Shown in pieces: positions 30,136 through 41,011 of a DNA stretch of 64,000 bases (position 1 is the stretch's first letter; the number at the start of each line of letters is the position of its first letter). Below the pieces are notes generated by a model. It ran no database searches. It saw only the letters and a list, made by a program, of their open reading frames with translations, and had not been told where the DNA came from. Source of the DNA: Apricaphanius iberus (lineage: Eukaryota > Chordata > Actinopteri > Cyprinodontiformes > Aphaniidae); contig JAPXFQ010000835.1 of assembly GCA_028564705.1 (NCBI GenBank), forward strand, positions 124,001 through 188,000, in the 5' to 3' direction. The position numbers and the translations under genes were made by a program.

Positions 30136-33100
30136 TCATTCAAATACTCGATACTTCTCAAAAATCACAGATTTATACATAATTTTGAATGCGGTTTTGG
30201 AAGTACAGTTTTTTAACTCATCATTTAAGTTATTCCATAAACTAACGCCTCTAACTGAAACACAAAAGCTTTTTTTATTTGTTCTAATCTTATTTTTCTT
30301 AAATAAAGCTGTTCCTCTGAGGTTGTACAAACTTTTTCTCAGTTCAAAGAGTTTCTGTAAACACTGTGGGAGCAATTGGTTATAAACTTTATACATTACT
30401 ACTGAAGTACTCAGGTCGACAAGAGAATTTTTAAGCTACAGAAAATGGAATTTGTCGGTGCACAGTAGTCTGCTTGATAAATAATCCTAACAGCCTTTTT
30501 TTGTAGTAAGAAAATACGATTGATATTAGTTTTATATGTGTTCCCCCATATTTCTACGCAATAATTTAAATAGGGAAGGAATAGACTATTATATAATAAG
30601 TGAAGTGTGTTTTTAGTCAGAATGGATTTCATTTTGTATATTATTGCAACTATTTTGGCTAACTTGGTCTGGATAGAGCTAATGTGTGCTTTCCAATTTA
30701 GTTTTTCATCAATTTGTATGCCTAGAAATTTGATATCAGACACTCTTTCAATTTCTACTGAATCTATTTTGATATTTTCAGCTTTAGTTTTGATTTTCAA
30801 GTTTCCTGTTCCCAAATATAATATATTTTGTTTTATTCAAATTCAAGGAAAGTTTGTTGACATGAAACCACTCTTTTATTTTAATTAGCTCACTTTCGGC
30901 CAAGGACAAAAGTTGTTTGATGTCCTTTCCAGAACAATAAAGGCTTGTGTCATCTGCGAATAAAATACAGATCATTTTTTTTGCGACCTCACAAACATCA
31001 TTAATAAACATAATAAATAACATTGGGCCCAGAATAGAGCCTTGTGGCACTCCATGTGTTATCAATTTATACTCAGAGTTCACATTATTAATTTGAACCA
31101 ACTGATATCTTTCGCAGAGATAATTTTTTAGCCAAGTGAGCGCTATTCCTCTCACACCATATCGTTCCATTTTTTGTAGGAGTAATGTGTGGTCAATAGT
31201 GTTGAATGCTTTGCTCAAATCTAAAAAGATCCCAACAGTATATTCACCCTTATCTACAGCTGTGGATATGTTTTCTACAAGCTCCATTATTGCCAGAGAA
31301 GTAGACCTTTCTGATCTAAAGCCATATTGATGGTCACTGAGCAGATTATATTTTTTGACAAATTGATCAAGTCTTTTTCCGAAAAGTTTTTCTAAAATTT
31401 TTGAAAGTTGTGGCAAAAGTGATATAGGTCTGTAGTTTGTAAATTGGTGTTGATCTCCATTTTTGTAGATAGGTATTACTTTGGCTATTTTCAATTTGCT
31501 TGGAAAAATTCCAGTTAAAAAGGACTGATTACATATATAAGTAAATGGTGAGGCAATGCAGCTTATGATATTTTTAACCAGTTCCATATCCATTTCAAAA
31601 CAGTCTAGTGACTTTTTACCTTTAAATTTATTAACAATTCCTATAATTTCACTCTCATCTGTGCCACTTACAAAAAGAGAATTTAAATGTAGTGTGTATT
31701 TACCAGCTAGACCGGATGCATCTTTTGATTTCATTTTATTTGCTAAAGTTGGTCCAACATTAATAAAAAAATCATTGAAAGCATTTGCTATATCCTTTGA
31801 ATCATTTATCGTGCTATTGTTTTTCACAAAATGATTTCGAAAGGAACGTTTTTTCCTTCCATCTTTAATGATGCCATTTAGAATCTTCCAGGTCCCTGGC
31901 ATGTTATTCTTTTGCTGTTCTAATAGTGTTTGGTAATAATTTCTTTGTATTGATCTCATTATATTAGTTAATTTATTTTTGTATGTCTTATATTCCACTT
32001 CTGTCTCTCTGGTTCTATGTTTGAGATACACTCTGTAGAGTTGATTTTTCTTTTTGCATGCCTTTACAATACCCTTTGTGATCCATGGCTTGTCCATTTT
32101 GTTTTCGTTTATAGTAACAGATCTCAAAGGACAGTGTTTATTATAAAGTGAAGTTAGGACGGACAAAAATACATCAAAGGCTTTATCAGGGTGATCTGAA
32201 GCATAACCATCATCCCAAGTTTGTAAGTTTAGATCAGATTTAAGAGCTGCAATTGATTCTGGTGTATGGTGTCTAATCATTTTAATTTTTTTACTTTTCG
32301 AAATTGAGGATTTAACGTTTTGAGAAAGCTGATAGAAAATACTGAATACTGGTAAATGATCACTTATGTCGTTTATAAGTACTCCAGAAGTAATTTGGCT
32401 GCCTAACTGATTTGTAAATATGTTGTCTATTAGTGTAGCTGTGTCATATGTGAATCTGGTTGGCTTGAGAATAAGCGGAAATAGATTATTGCTGAAAATG
32501 GCAGAGATAAAGTCTGTGGTTTTAACATTCCCATGTGGATTCAGAAGATTGATATTGAAATCACCACACACTATGTGTACTTTGTTTGTGCTACCAAACA
32601 AAGGATCTACCATTTGGTTAAATTTATCAAGGCATGATCCAGGAGCTCGATACATGCAGCTTACAATGATATTTTTAGACTTATTTAAGTTGACTTCAAC
32701 AGTTAGACACTTGACAACATCCTCAACAGCTATAGTTTTAGCATCAATCACATCACATCTCAACTCAGAGTCCACATACAATGCAACTCCACCACCTTTT
32801 TTATGTGTTCTATTTAATGTGAATAATTTATAGCCCTCCATTTCTACATTATAGCCCTTCTCTGTATCCAACCATGTTTCAGAAATAGCTATTACACTGA
32901 ATTTCTTAAATTGTCTAAGATACTCTCTAATGTTATTATAGTTTTTGTATAAACTCCTGCTATTAAAATGGATTACTGTGAAAGCATCTTCAACATTTAT
33001 ACTCTTAAATTGTTCATCCGTATAGTATTTACAATCATGGCTTATATTATTAAAAAAGTTGTTATCTGGATCTAAGTCAATACCAAACTCATTTGATTTG

Positions 33101-33243
33101 TAATTGGAAGTCTCATGTGTCTTTAAATGTATTTGTTCATACTTAAATAAAAGTTCACCTATATTATAATTATCAGTGTGATCCAATTCATTTTCATCTG
33201 TCCCTTGATGTATGTCCAAAAAGTCTTCTTCACATAGAGCCAT
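30136..33243 (-). pseudogene. LINE EN-RT polyprotein, 819-residue ORF plus two frameshifted C-terminal pieces
   Basis: The ATG at 33243 has good Kozak context. Residues about 88-305 are an AP-like endonuclease: N94 (HFNSRS), E122 (ISETWLD), D228 and N230 (GDFN) and D295/H296 (SDHLP). Residues about 590-800 are the reverse transcriptase: YRPISLLPQLSK (604-615), LDLSKAF with Asp675, GVPQGSILGP (731-740) and FADD with Asp764/765, all intact. The frame is lost near residue 811 (about 30808-30815). The neighbouring frame continues (30815-30411: GIQIDEKLNWKAHI, YNSLFLPYLNYCVEIWG), and a second shift near 30405 leads to the C-terminal piece 30396-30136 (RGVSLWNNLNDELKN). Only these two breaks separate it from an uninterrupted ORF. 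The element lies on the opposite strand to its neighbour at 61384. Confidence 0.9.
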
Positions 33244-33483
33244 CGTTTATGTTGGTTACATTTACCACAACTATAAACAATACACTGATATTTACTAATC
33301 GTAGCACAGGACATACATTAACAATCAGAGACGGGACAAAGACTGGACAGAGACAGAGACAGGCACACACACGTGTCCAGGTTATTCTAATGCCCATACA
33401 GAATATCCCATATTTCCCCAATAATCCGTATTGTCCCTCAAAAGCAGATGAGCAAGCATGTTTTAATGAGGAAATGACATATT

Positions 33484-35560
33484 ATCAATTCAGTTTATTT
33501 ATATAGCTCCATTTCACAACAGATGTCATCTCAAGGCACTTTACAAGAAGAGGTATTACAATACAATGTTTAATTTAGGAATAAGAGAACCACAGAAGAT
33601 TGCTTCGTGACTTCTCAGCAATCCCTCACACTGAGCAAGTGTGAAGCGACAGTGGAGAGGAAAAACTCCCTTTTAACAGGAAGAAACCTCCAGCAGAACC
33701 AGGCTCAGCATAAGTGGTCATCTGCCGAAACCGTCTGGGGTTTGGAGAAGGCAGCAGAGACACAGAAAGAGCAACAGAACTGATGTAGAAGTAGAAGTTG
33801 GTAGCAGGACGTGGAGAACGTTCTTCCACTGCAATTCCATCTTAGTCAGGGTCGTCAAGCAGGACGGGTCAGGAGCACCTACTGTAGAAAGAGACTAAGA
33901 GAAAACAGGTTAGCGCTTGAATTGACAGCACATCATGCAGTTGGGGAGAAATAGGAGAGAAAGTAGGAACTGACTCTAATAATGTCCTCCAACAGCCTAA
34001 CATAAAGCAGCATAGCTACTAACATTAACCTGTCTCCTAGCTACTAGGACACCTAGCTACTAACACTCTCTACCTGGCTTACATTAATCTATCTCTACCT
34101 AACTGCTCTACCGGACTACTAACATTAACCTATCTCTTCCTAGCTACCTGTCTAACCTGTCTCTAACTACCTATTAACATATCTCTAACTGTAAGCTTTG
34201 TCAAAGAGGAAAGTTTTAAGCCTAGTTTTAAAGATAGACAAGTTGTCTGCTTCACGAACCAACCCTCAGAGCTGGTTCCATAGGAGAGGAGCCTGATAGC
34301 TGAAAGATCTGCCACCCATTCTACTTTTAGAAATCCTAGTGTGAGGGAGATGCAGACACCCCCTCACTAAGGGACTTCTCAGTTTGACGGTACACACTCA
34401 AACTTGTACCTGATGTTATTAGTTTATTGTTTGCTTGGGTTTTTGTTGTATTGATTTGCTAAAGATGGATCCTATTTAGTAGGTTAATGCATTTAGTTTA
34501 TTTTCAGTTGTTTGGGTTGCTACTAACCATTCTCTCTCTGTCTCTCTGAGGGGATTTTTGGAGATCAGCAAAGTCATGGAAGCGCGCCCATGAGTGTTGC
34601 TGATAAGGTCCTGGTGTGCTCAATTAGCTGGCTGGCACTAACCAAGTGGCCTGAGGAGAGGGGGGAGTTTGGGGGAAATAAGTTTGTTTTGGTTGCCTTT
34701 TATTAAAATGGGTTATTTTGATGGTTTAAGTTAATGGTTAAAGTGGGATGTAATTTAGTCTTGTGTATAGCATTTATATTGAGTTTATATTAAATGAGGT
34801 TTTAAGGGTTAAAACTGTACATATACCCCTGGGTAGGGCTGAATGTTTCTAGCCATAGCCTATATATGTGGAGGGTGGAATCTGTGCATGTCTGTTGATG
34901 TAAAGAAAATGTGAGTAAAGAAAGAAACAGATCTGTTAAAGTGGAGTCCTTTGGTGGTTATTTGATTGTACATCCCAGTGGACGCCGGTATTTTGCATCT
35001 GTAGGGTGTTATCCTCTGGGTAAAAACCTTACACCTAGGAACTACCAGTAAACCTGCAGTCTGAGAGCGAAGGGCTCTGTTAGGAACAAATGGAACAATC
35101 AGGTCTCTTATGTATGATGGTGCTAGATTATTAAGAGCTTTATATGTCAGAAGGAGGATCTTGAATTCTATTCTAGATTTTACTGGGAGCCAGTGAAGAG
35201 AAGCTAAAACAGGGGAAATTTGATCTCTTCTTGTTTTATTCATTAGAACCCTTGCAGCAGCATTTTGGAATAACTGAAGTCTTTTAATTTTGTTCTGTGG
35301 ACTACCTGATAATAAAGAGTTACAGTAATCCAGCCTTGAGTAATAAAGGTATGGACTAGTTTGTCAGCATCACTCCTGGACAGGATGGTTCTAATTTTTG
35401 CAATATTCGTAAAGTGAAAAAAGGAAATCCTAGAGACTTCTGTAATGTGAGATCTAAATGACATATCTTGGTCAAAAATAACACAGAGGTTCTTTGCTTT
35501 ATTACTGGAGGCTAATTTAATGCCGATCAGATGAAGGGGTTGACTAAGTACATGAATTCA
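33484..35560 (-). pseudogene. L2-like LINE, 3' half, split by a solo LTR
   Basis: On the minus strand, 35464-35034 carries the reverse transcriptase C-terminal part: [67 protein letters not shown]. The solo LTR interrupts at 34340-35033. Beyond it the C-terminus resumes (34339-34200: the FDKAYS-type end) followed by the 3' UTR to 33484. It is the same family as 61384-64000. There is a frame break near 35290. Confidence 0.88.
34340..35033 (+). mobile_element. Solo LTR with CCTAG target duplication
   Basis: The insert begins TGTGAGGGAGATGC and ends AAAACCTTACA (inverted TGT(G/A)AGG ends), is 694 bp long and is flanked by CCTAG at 34335-34339 and 35034-35038. Removing it restores the L2 sequence found at 63530 ('agttcctaggatttct' in reverse). 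A TATA-like 'cctatatatgtgg' at 34858-34870, about 170 bases from the right end, suggests plus orientation. TG...CA ends and a 5-bp duplication fit an LTR retroelement that has recombined to a single LTR. Family unknown. Confidence 0.88.
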
Positions 35561-36581
35561 GATTTATGCTTGGAGGAATCTGGGTGCTTTAAGAACCCAG
35601 GGCTTGGTTTGCAGATGTTGGAACGAAAGCTAAATTAGTTCACCAATTGTGATTAGATTGACTAATTAGCACCATTGATTTATGTGTAAACAAATAACAT
35701 AATGTAGGGAAAATTAAACCTTCTTTGGATCAAGAATTGTTTGTTTAACGTTACCTGGATGAGAGATCATTTATCTTTTAAAAAAGACCTATTTTTGGAT
35801 TGATTAGGGCAGTAAACAATCTAATTCCAGTATTTTGATACAAAAAGGGTCTAATAAGATTAGTTTCTGTTCTTAATCTTCTCTGAACCGATCTTTATTT
35901 GAACACCTCTGATTGTCTATTCATTGAGTGCTGGCCTGGGCCAACACGTGGGTTCTCCAAAGGGCGTTATCCAGCAGGCTTACCTAGGATCGCTAATCTG
36001 GCTCGCTGTGGAGGGATAGGCCCCCGGCATCCACCTTTTTAAAAGTACCTTTCTGGAGCTCTCCAGTTCAGCATTCACCTCTTATCGGCTTGGTGGCGAC
36101 AGCTGGATGCGGATTCTGGCTGGTTCAGCTCTTGGCACATGTGGCTCACAGTTCCCGTTTCTCAGCATTGGACAGTCTGAAACTCAGAGGGGGTTTCATC
36201 TGGCTCTAGGGATAAACGTCGTTGTTTATCAATGTTTAAGATTCACCTGGAGTGGTCTTTGGGATCCTCTGGAGCGGGTTTCTGACAGGAAACTCGGGCC
36301 TTCGTCCACCAGTGAAGGAAGATGGTTGGTGATTTTCTTCTGTTCCCTGTCCGGCTGTGGCAGCATGCAGAATGAGCGGCCGGAAGCGGGCTGTATTTAT
36401 AGACTCCCTCTCCACCATCCTCTGTGGGGCTAGAGTGCAGATCAGTGCCATCCGATCGCTGTGTGTGTGACCAAAAACTGATGTGATCATAGAGCTGAGT
36501 TAGAGAATGCTCGTTCAAACATACGAGATCTAATTCACAGGATTAGTTAGTAGATTATAAATAAATGATTAGGTTAGATAG
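35561..36581. other. No gene recognised
   Basis: Short ORFs on both strands at 36100-36500 show no known motif. There is a TATA-like 'gtatttatagactccc' at 36390-36405. It could be a decayed LTR or promoter, but no paired copy is present. Confidence 0.4.
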
Positions 36582-36800
36582 TGTAGATTTGTTTATAATA
36601 ACCAGTCTGTTGTAACTGTATGCCAAGCCTTTTATTAACAGTCAACATGAACGTGTGTACACAGACAACATGAATTAGCATAATAAAACAGAACCACAGC
36701 GACACCTTTTGGAAACTCCCAGTAGTTGTAGCAAAGGCAAGCAGTATGGACAAACATACCATCACTGTTATCTACATCCCCTTTTCTTAGTTTTGAAGCT
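36582..36800 (-). mobile_element. Ty3/Gypsy LTR, left copy (3' LTR)
   Basis: Begins on the plus strand TGTAGATTTG and contains 'gtaactgtatgccaagcctt', 'cagaaccacagcgacacctt' and 'tggaaactcccagtagttgt'. The same order occurs at 43947-44145. On the minus strand it has AATAAAAGGCTTGG, a polyadenylation signal. The other LTR edge is unclear. Confidence 0.75.
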
Positions 36801-36867
36801 TCAGGCAAAACTAAATTAAACAGTATCACTGTTGTGGAAGAACTTAACAGGTTATGGGTTAAACAAT

Positions 36868-37766
36868 AAATAAAGATACATATTTCAGATTAATTTTACT
36901 GTAATTAGTGTGATAAATACAACTTTACAACATAACATGAAAACAAAGCATATTTCCAAAAGACAAAATAGAGCATCTGTGTGTTTTTAATACAATAATA
37001 ATAATAATGCATCAAACTTATATAGTGTTTTTTTAGGACACTCTAAGATGCTTTACGATTCCATTATCCATTCACTCTCACATTCACACAATGGTGGAAA
37101 CTAGCTAGTTTTGTAGCCACAGCTGCCCTGGGGCAGACTGACAGAAGCCAGGCTGCCATATTGGGCCATCGGCCCCTCTGGTCAACACCAGTAGGCGGTA
37201 GGTGAAGTGTCTTACCCAAGGACACAACAACTGAGATAGACTGATCTGGGGGCTCTGGGGCTCGAACAGGCAACCCTCCGGCAAGCTGACTTTCAAACCC
37301 CCTGAGCCACAACCGCCACAGTCGCTCACACGCCTATATCTAAGTATCTACTGTTTGGTTTTGACACTACCAGATATAGTTTGGTACAAGTTGTCATGAG
37401 CGTGTACTTGACATTCCTTAGGTGTATAAATTTTACTCAAAGCTCCTCTGTCCTTGATCTCTTGTTCAGACTGTTTGTTGAGTTGAATTTGAGTCTTTTC
37501 ATGTTTGTTGGTTTGCGTTTTCTAAGGTTCAGACTTGTCCGCTTGTTGAGATGTATCCAGCTCATAATGTGCTGTAGTGAGCTCTTCAGGCTATGGCTCG
37601 TTTACAGGCAAAATGTGTTTTCTGCTGCTCCTGTATTCCTTTCCATCTGACTCTTCTAGATAAGAACAAGGTTCAACGAATACCTTACTTAATAAAGATT
37701 CATATTTCAGTTAAAATGGACTTCACATAACATGACAACATAACATGAAAATAAAGCATATTTATT
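36868..37766. repeat. Direct duplication of an ~85-bp LTR-region segment around a SINE
   Basis: The segment at 36868-36955 ('ataaagatacatatttcag' ... 'cataacatgaaaacaaagca') recurs at 37676-37760 ('ataaagattcatatttcag' ... 'cataacatgaaaataaagca'). The copies are about 810 bases apart and flank the SINE at 36990-37322 plus unclassified sequence. This may be a tandem LTR or a segmental duplication. Confidence 0.55.
36990..37322 (-). mobile_element. Second tRNA-derived SINE type
   Basis: On the minus strand it starts GGCGGTTGTGGCTCAGGGGG (A box TGGCTCAGGGG), followed by GCCTGTTCGAGCCCC (B box), then a body with 'cttgggtaagacactt' and an AAT/ATA-repeat tail at 36995-37010. The body differs from the SINE family at 9957. 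Confidence 0.75.
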
Positions 37767-38099
37767 TTATCCAATCTTGTCATGTCCTCTCTGTGTTTGT
37801 AATCTCACCACCTGGTTTGGTGCTAATGGAATGAGCAGCTTGGTGGACTTGTAGTGGCATTTCTGAAATCCAAGCTTTTTCGTGAGTTGAGTTTTGATAG
37901 TGGTTGTCACTTTTGCCGTTGGTTTTAACAGTTTTTTTGCACACAGGAAGAGTTGACTATTTTGTTGGTGAGATTTTAGACTGTTGCAAATGCTGCATGA
38001 TTTCACTTTGTTGAGTTAAAATCTGTGATGCATATGCCACAGGTTTTTGTGTGGAGCTGAAGTACTGGTGTTGACAGTTCAGTTAAGTTCGAGATGAAC

Positions 38100-38830
38100 T
38101 TTCCCAGGTAATTGATCATTTCCAGGAAACGTTTGAGAGAGGTCTAATCCTCTGGTGATGGCCTTTCATTGATCACGCCAATTTACTGTTTTTAGTCCTT
38201 CACAGGTGAATATGTGTCCCACGTCGCTCACTTCTTTAAACCTGAACTTGCAGTTTTTTTGGATTCAGTCTGAGTTTTACTTGTGTGGTGCGCTCCAAAC
38301 CCTTTAGCAGATTTGTGTCATGCTCCTCTCTTCCTTTTCCTCCCACTAGGATGTCGTCCACATTACTGCGCATGGATATCCTGCGAATATCTGTTCCATG
38401 GCTCTTTGGAAGACTTCAAAAGCAATGTTGATACCAAACTGCATCCTCGGGAATTTGAATCTGCCAAAAGGTGTTGCAAATGTAGTGAGGAGAGATGAGG
38501 CAGGATCTAGTTTGATTTGCCAGAAAGAGTTCTTTGGTCCAGAACTGAGAAGATGGTTGTTCTAGACATCTGACCTGCTACTTCCTCCACAGTTGGCATG
38601 GGATGGTGAGGTCGCATTAAATCCCTTGGATCATTACAGATACGAACAGGATCAGTGTCTTTCTTTTGTGTTGAAACCATTTTGGACACCCATTCTGTGG
38701 CTCCTTCACCGGTTCAATTACTCCCAAGGCCTGCATTCTTTGGAGTTCCACTAACTTTCTTCTGCATGGAACAGGAATGCGGTGTGGAGGTTTGAAGACT
38801 GGTCACATATTTGGAGTGAGTTTCAATGAG
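38100..38830 (-). pseudogene. Gypsy pol: reverse transcriptase remnant
   Basis: The minus strand encodes VRICNDPRDLMRPHHPMPT, EEVAGQMSRTTIFSVLDQ, then TTFATPFGRFKFPRMQFG and FQRAMEQIFAGYP, the finger-palm region of a Ty3/Gypsy (K02A2.6-like) reverse transcriptase. The expected DD catalytic block near 38380-38360 is altered and followed by stops. Many frameshifts; not functional. Confidence 0.8.
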
Positions 38831-38835
38831 TAGGT

Positions 38836-39074
38836 AAATAGACTGAACTTATATAGCGCTTTTCTAGTCATACTGACCACTCAAAGCGCTTTACTTTGAA
38901 GCCAGATTCACCCATTCACACTCACATTCATACACCGACAACCAACATGGCTCGGTAGGACGATGTTTTTTTGGGGTTAAGTGCCTTGCCCAGGGGCACA
39001 TCGACATGTGACTGGAGAAAGCTGGAATCAAACCTACGACGCTCCGATTGCTACCACTGAGCCACAGTCGCCCA
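38836..39074 (-). mobile_element. tRNA-derived SINE inserted in the Gypsy element
   Basis: Same family as 9957-10200, with the A box ('ggcgactgtggctcagtgg') and the 'cacatgtcgatgtgcccctg' body; about 13 bases next to the B box are missing. It separates Gypsy reverse transcriptase (left) from protease (right). Confidence 0.85.
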
Positions 39075-39180
39075 GTAGGCTACAGGTAAATCACAGACTT
39101 CATCTTTACACAGGTCTGCGTATTCATAAAACACTTTATGTGCTAATGTCCCATCCTGATCAGTATCAATATGGTGTTGG

Positions 39181-40164
39181 TTAGCTGAAGCTAAACAGTT
39201 TCACTCTTACACTGTCCTTTAATCCGAGAATGGATTGCATATTATGTTTTACAACTTGAAAATGCAGATCATATAACTGTCCAGCTAGCTTGCTGTTGAG
39301 AGTAATTGTGCCTGTGGACTTAATCTTCGTGCCTCCTAAACCAACGAGATGTACCTGTCTTTGTGACTTGTGTAGGGTTTCGTTATCCAAATGTCTCTGT
39401 AATGCTGCATTAAGACTGCAGGCTTTGTCAGCGTCAGCAGCGTCTAGATAACATGTTAAGTCTATGGTTGAGACCGTTGGATGAGCATCTCAGTCTCTGC
39501 TGCGCTTTGTGAACGTTGGCTCCGTCAACTTTTCATTCTTTTCAAGCTTCAAAGCTCATAACTCTAGCAATGTAGAAGTTCAGATAGTTGAACTTTTGAT
39601 GGTCCTAAAGCTGTTGAAGCAGCACGGCAACCAATCAGAGCGTCTCACAGTAGTGACGTTGCCCAACGTCGACGCTGCCTAGCCAACCACGATCCACGAG
39701 TGTTTAAAACATCCAGCAGAGAAAGCTTCGCTAGCTTCAGCCTAAAAATGTATGTCTGTGTTTATGTGTCAAACTAGTCGCTTTGTGAACGTTGCCTAAC
39801 GCTCACAAAGCTTGCAGTTTGAACGCCCCATAAGTGTCCAATGAAATGACATTGCATTTGCCCCAGTGTCGACTTTTAGTATGAAAGCCTTGTCAAAAAC
39901 TGTGACCTGAGAGTATCTTTCTTTGTTATTGTCCTCATTCTTCACTGTTTGGTTTTCAATGCCAAATGGGTCATCACTATCTAGATGAGTATCCTCTGAA
40001 ATGTGGTACACTCGTTGGTCTCTTTGGTGTGGTTTTGATGATCTGTATTGTTTTTTGTAATTATATATATTTTTTAGCAGATGTGACATTGCTGTCCAAA
40101 GGCAGGACATTGCTCGGGTATGTCTGGATGTGAACCTCCAGTTTCTGCCGTTTTGAATGTTCAT
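39181..40164 (-). pseudogene. Gypsy nucleocapsid/protease remnant, split by a Harbinger MITE
   Basis: On the minus strand, 40164-39835 has a degraded Cys-rich nucleocapsid region followed by an acidic linker and the aspartic protease active-site motif VDTGA (about 39870). The following frame is broken. After the MITE (39830-39403), 39390-39181 continues the protease C-terminal side (HLVGLGGTKIKSTGTITL, LHFQVVKHNMQSILGL). Described only. Confidence 0.75.
39403..39830. mobile_element. PIF/Harbinger-type MITE with TAA target duplication
   Basis: TAA at 39400-39402 and 39831-39833 flank a 428-bp unit with inverted ends (CTGCATTAAGACTGCAGGCT against the reverse complement of the right end, GGGGCGTTCAAACTGCAAGC). 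It is a copy of the outer element at 10389-11476 without the hAT-type insert. It interrupts the Gypsy protease precisely. No ORF. Confidence 0.8.
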
Positions 40165-40169
40165 TGAGG

Positions 40170-40569
40170 GTTTAGTGGGTTAGGGTTAGTTAATGTGCTC
40201 ACAAAGCCTAAATGGTTTCACCCTCTTTTTGTTGTCTTTTGTTAAAGTTATGCCTCTCCATTATAACATTGGTCTCTGGGTTACAGATATTTCTGAATAT
40301 CTTTTTTGAGATGGAAAGTCCTCCCTCGACTCCGCGACAACTTCTACTATGCCTTCAGCTGATATAACTGTGGGGCCATGCGTGAATGACTGCTCTCTTT
40401 CAACTGCCTCTGGTCCTGTGAGATTGAGTAGTATATAGTCCTTGGTTTTAGCATTTTTGTTACTGTGGGAAGCAGCAATGAAAATATGATATCCACGCTC
40501 AAACTTACACCAAACTTCATCACCGTTGCTCTCAAAATGTCTAAGATTGAGTATAGTGCTGGGATCCAA
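40170..40569 (-). pseudogene. Gypsy gag, N-terminal remnant
   Basis: The minus-strand frame from 40569 gives DPSTILNLRHFESNGDEVW, then CKFERGYHIFIAASH and DYILLNLTGPEAVERE, which resembles the gag start of fish K02A2.6-like Gypsy elements. It ends at 40261 and the remaining gag is out of frame or lost. Confidence 0.65.
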
Positions 40570-41011
40570 AAGATATCACATACAGGTATGTGATTTAAGA
40601 GGAGATTTATAGAACCCAGAGCCCACCTCTTTAATTCATGGGCAGAAAAGGGCTACAAAGAGGTTCTAAAACAAGGCAAACAGTGTAAACACAAAAGCAA
40701 ATTCAAGGAAATTTATTGCCGAAGTTCCGAAGATGATGCCAGAATTAACTCTTAGAATAAGGCCCTGTCCACACGTATCTCAAAAAACCGAGATATTTTT
40801 CTACGGTTTGGCCTGTCATCCACACATAGCTGGAGGTTTTCGGAAACCAAAAACAAAGCTTTTTAAAAACTCCGGCCAAAGTGGAGATTTGCGTTTTCTC
40901 CGTTTTCAGTGTCTGCGTGTGGACGGTTGAAAACGGAGATTTGAGCCCTGCGTCACTGCATGAGATGCTCTGACGTCACATCTGCGACCTGTGTTTACAC
41001 GCCTAAACAGC

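Larger units (their letters stand above)
29897..33470 (-). mobile_element. Jockey-superfamily LINE (Rex1/CR1-like), nearly full length
   Basis: On the minus strand: 5' UTR (about 33470-33244), the 819-residue EN-RT ORF (33243-30784), a frameshifted C-terminal part down to 30136, a 3' UTR and the TAAC tail at 29920-29897. The 5' junction is not sharp: an L2 tail begins at about 33484 with the same orientation. Apart from two small frame breaks it looks recent. Confidence 0.88.

Noticed and set aside
32420..32833. 137-codon plus-strand ORF opposite the LINE polyprotein
   Set aside because: Antisense shadow of the endonuclease coding sequence of the minus-strand LINE.
36107..36518. Overlapping ORFs on both strands near a TATA-like word
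   Set aside because: No recognisable domain, no partner repeat, and overlapping open frames on both strands suggest chance.
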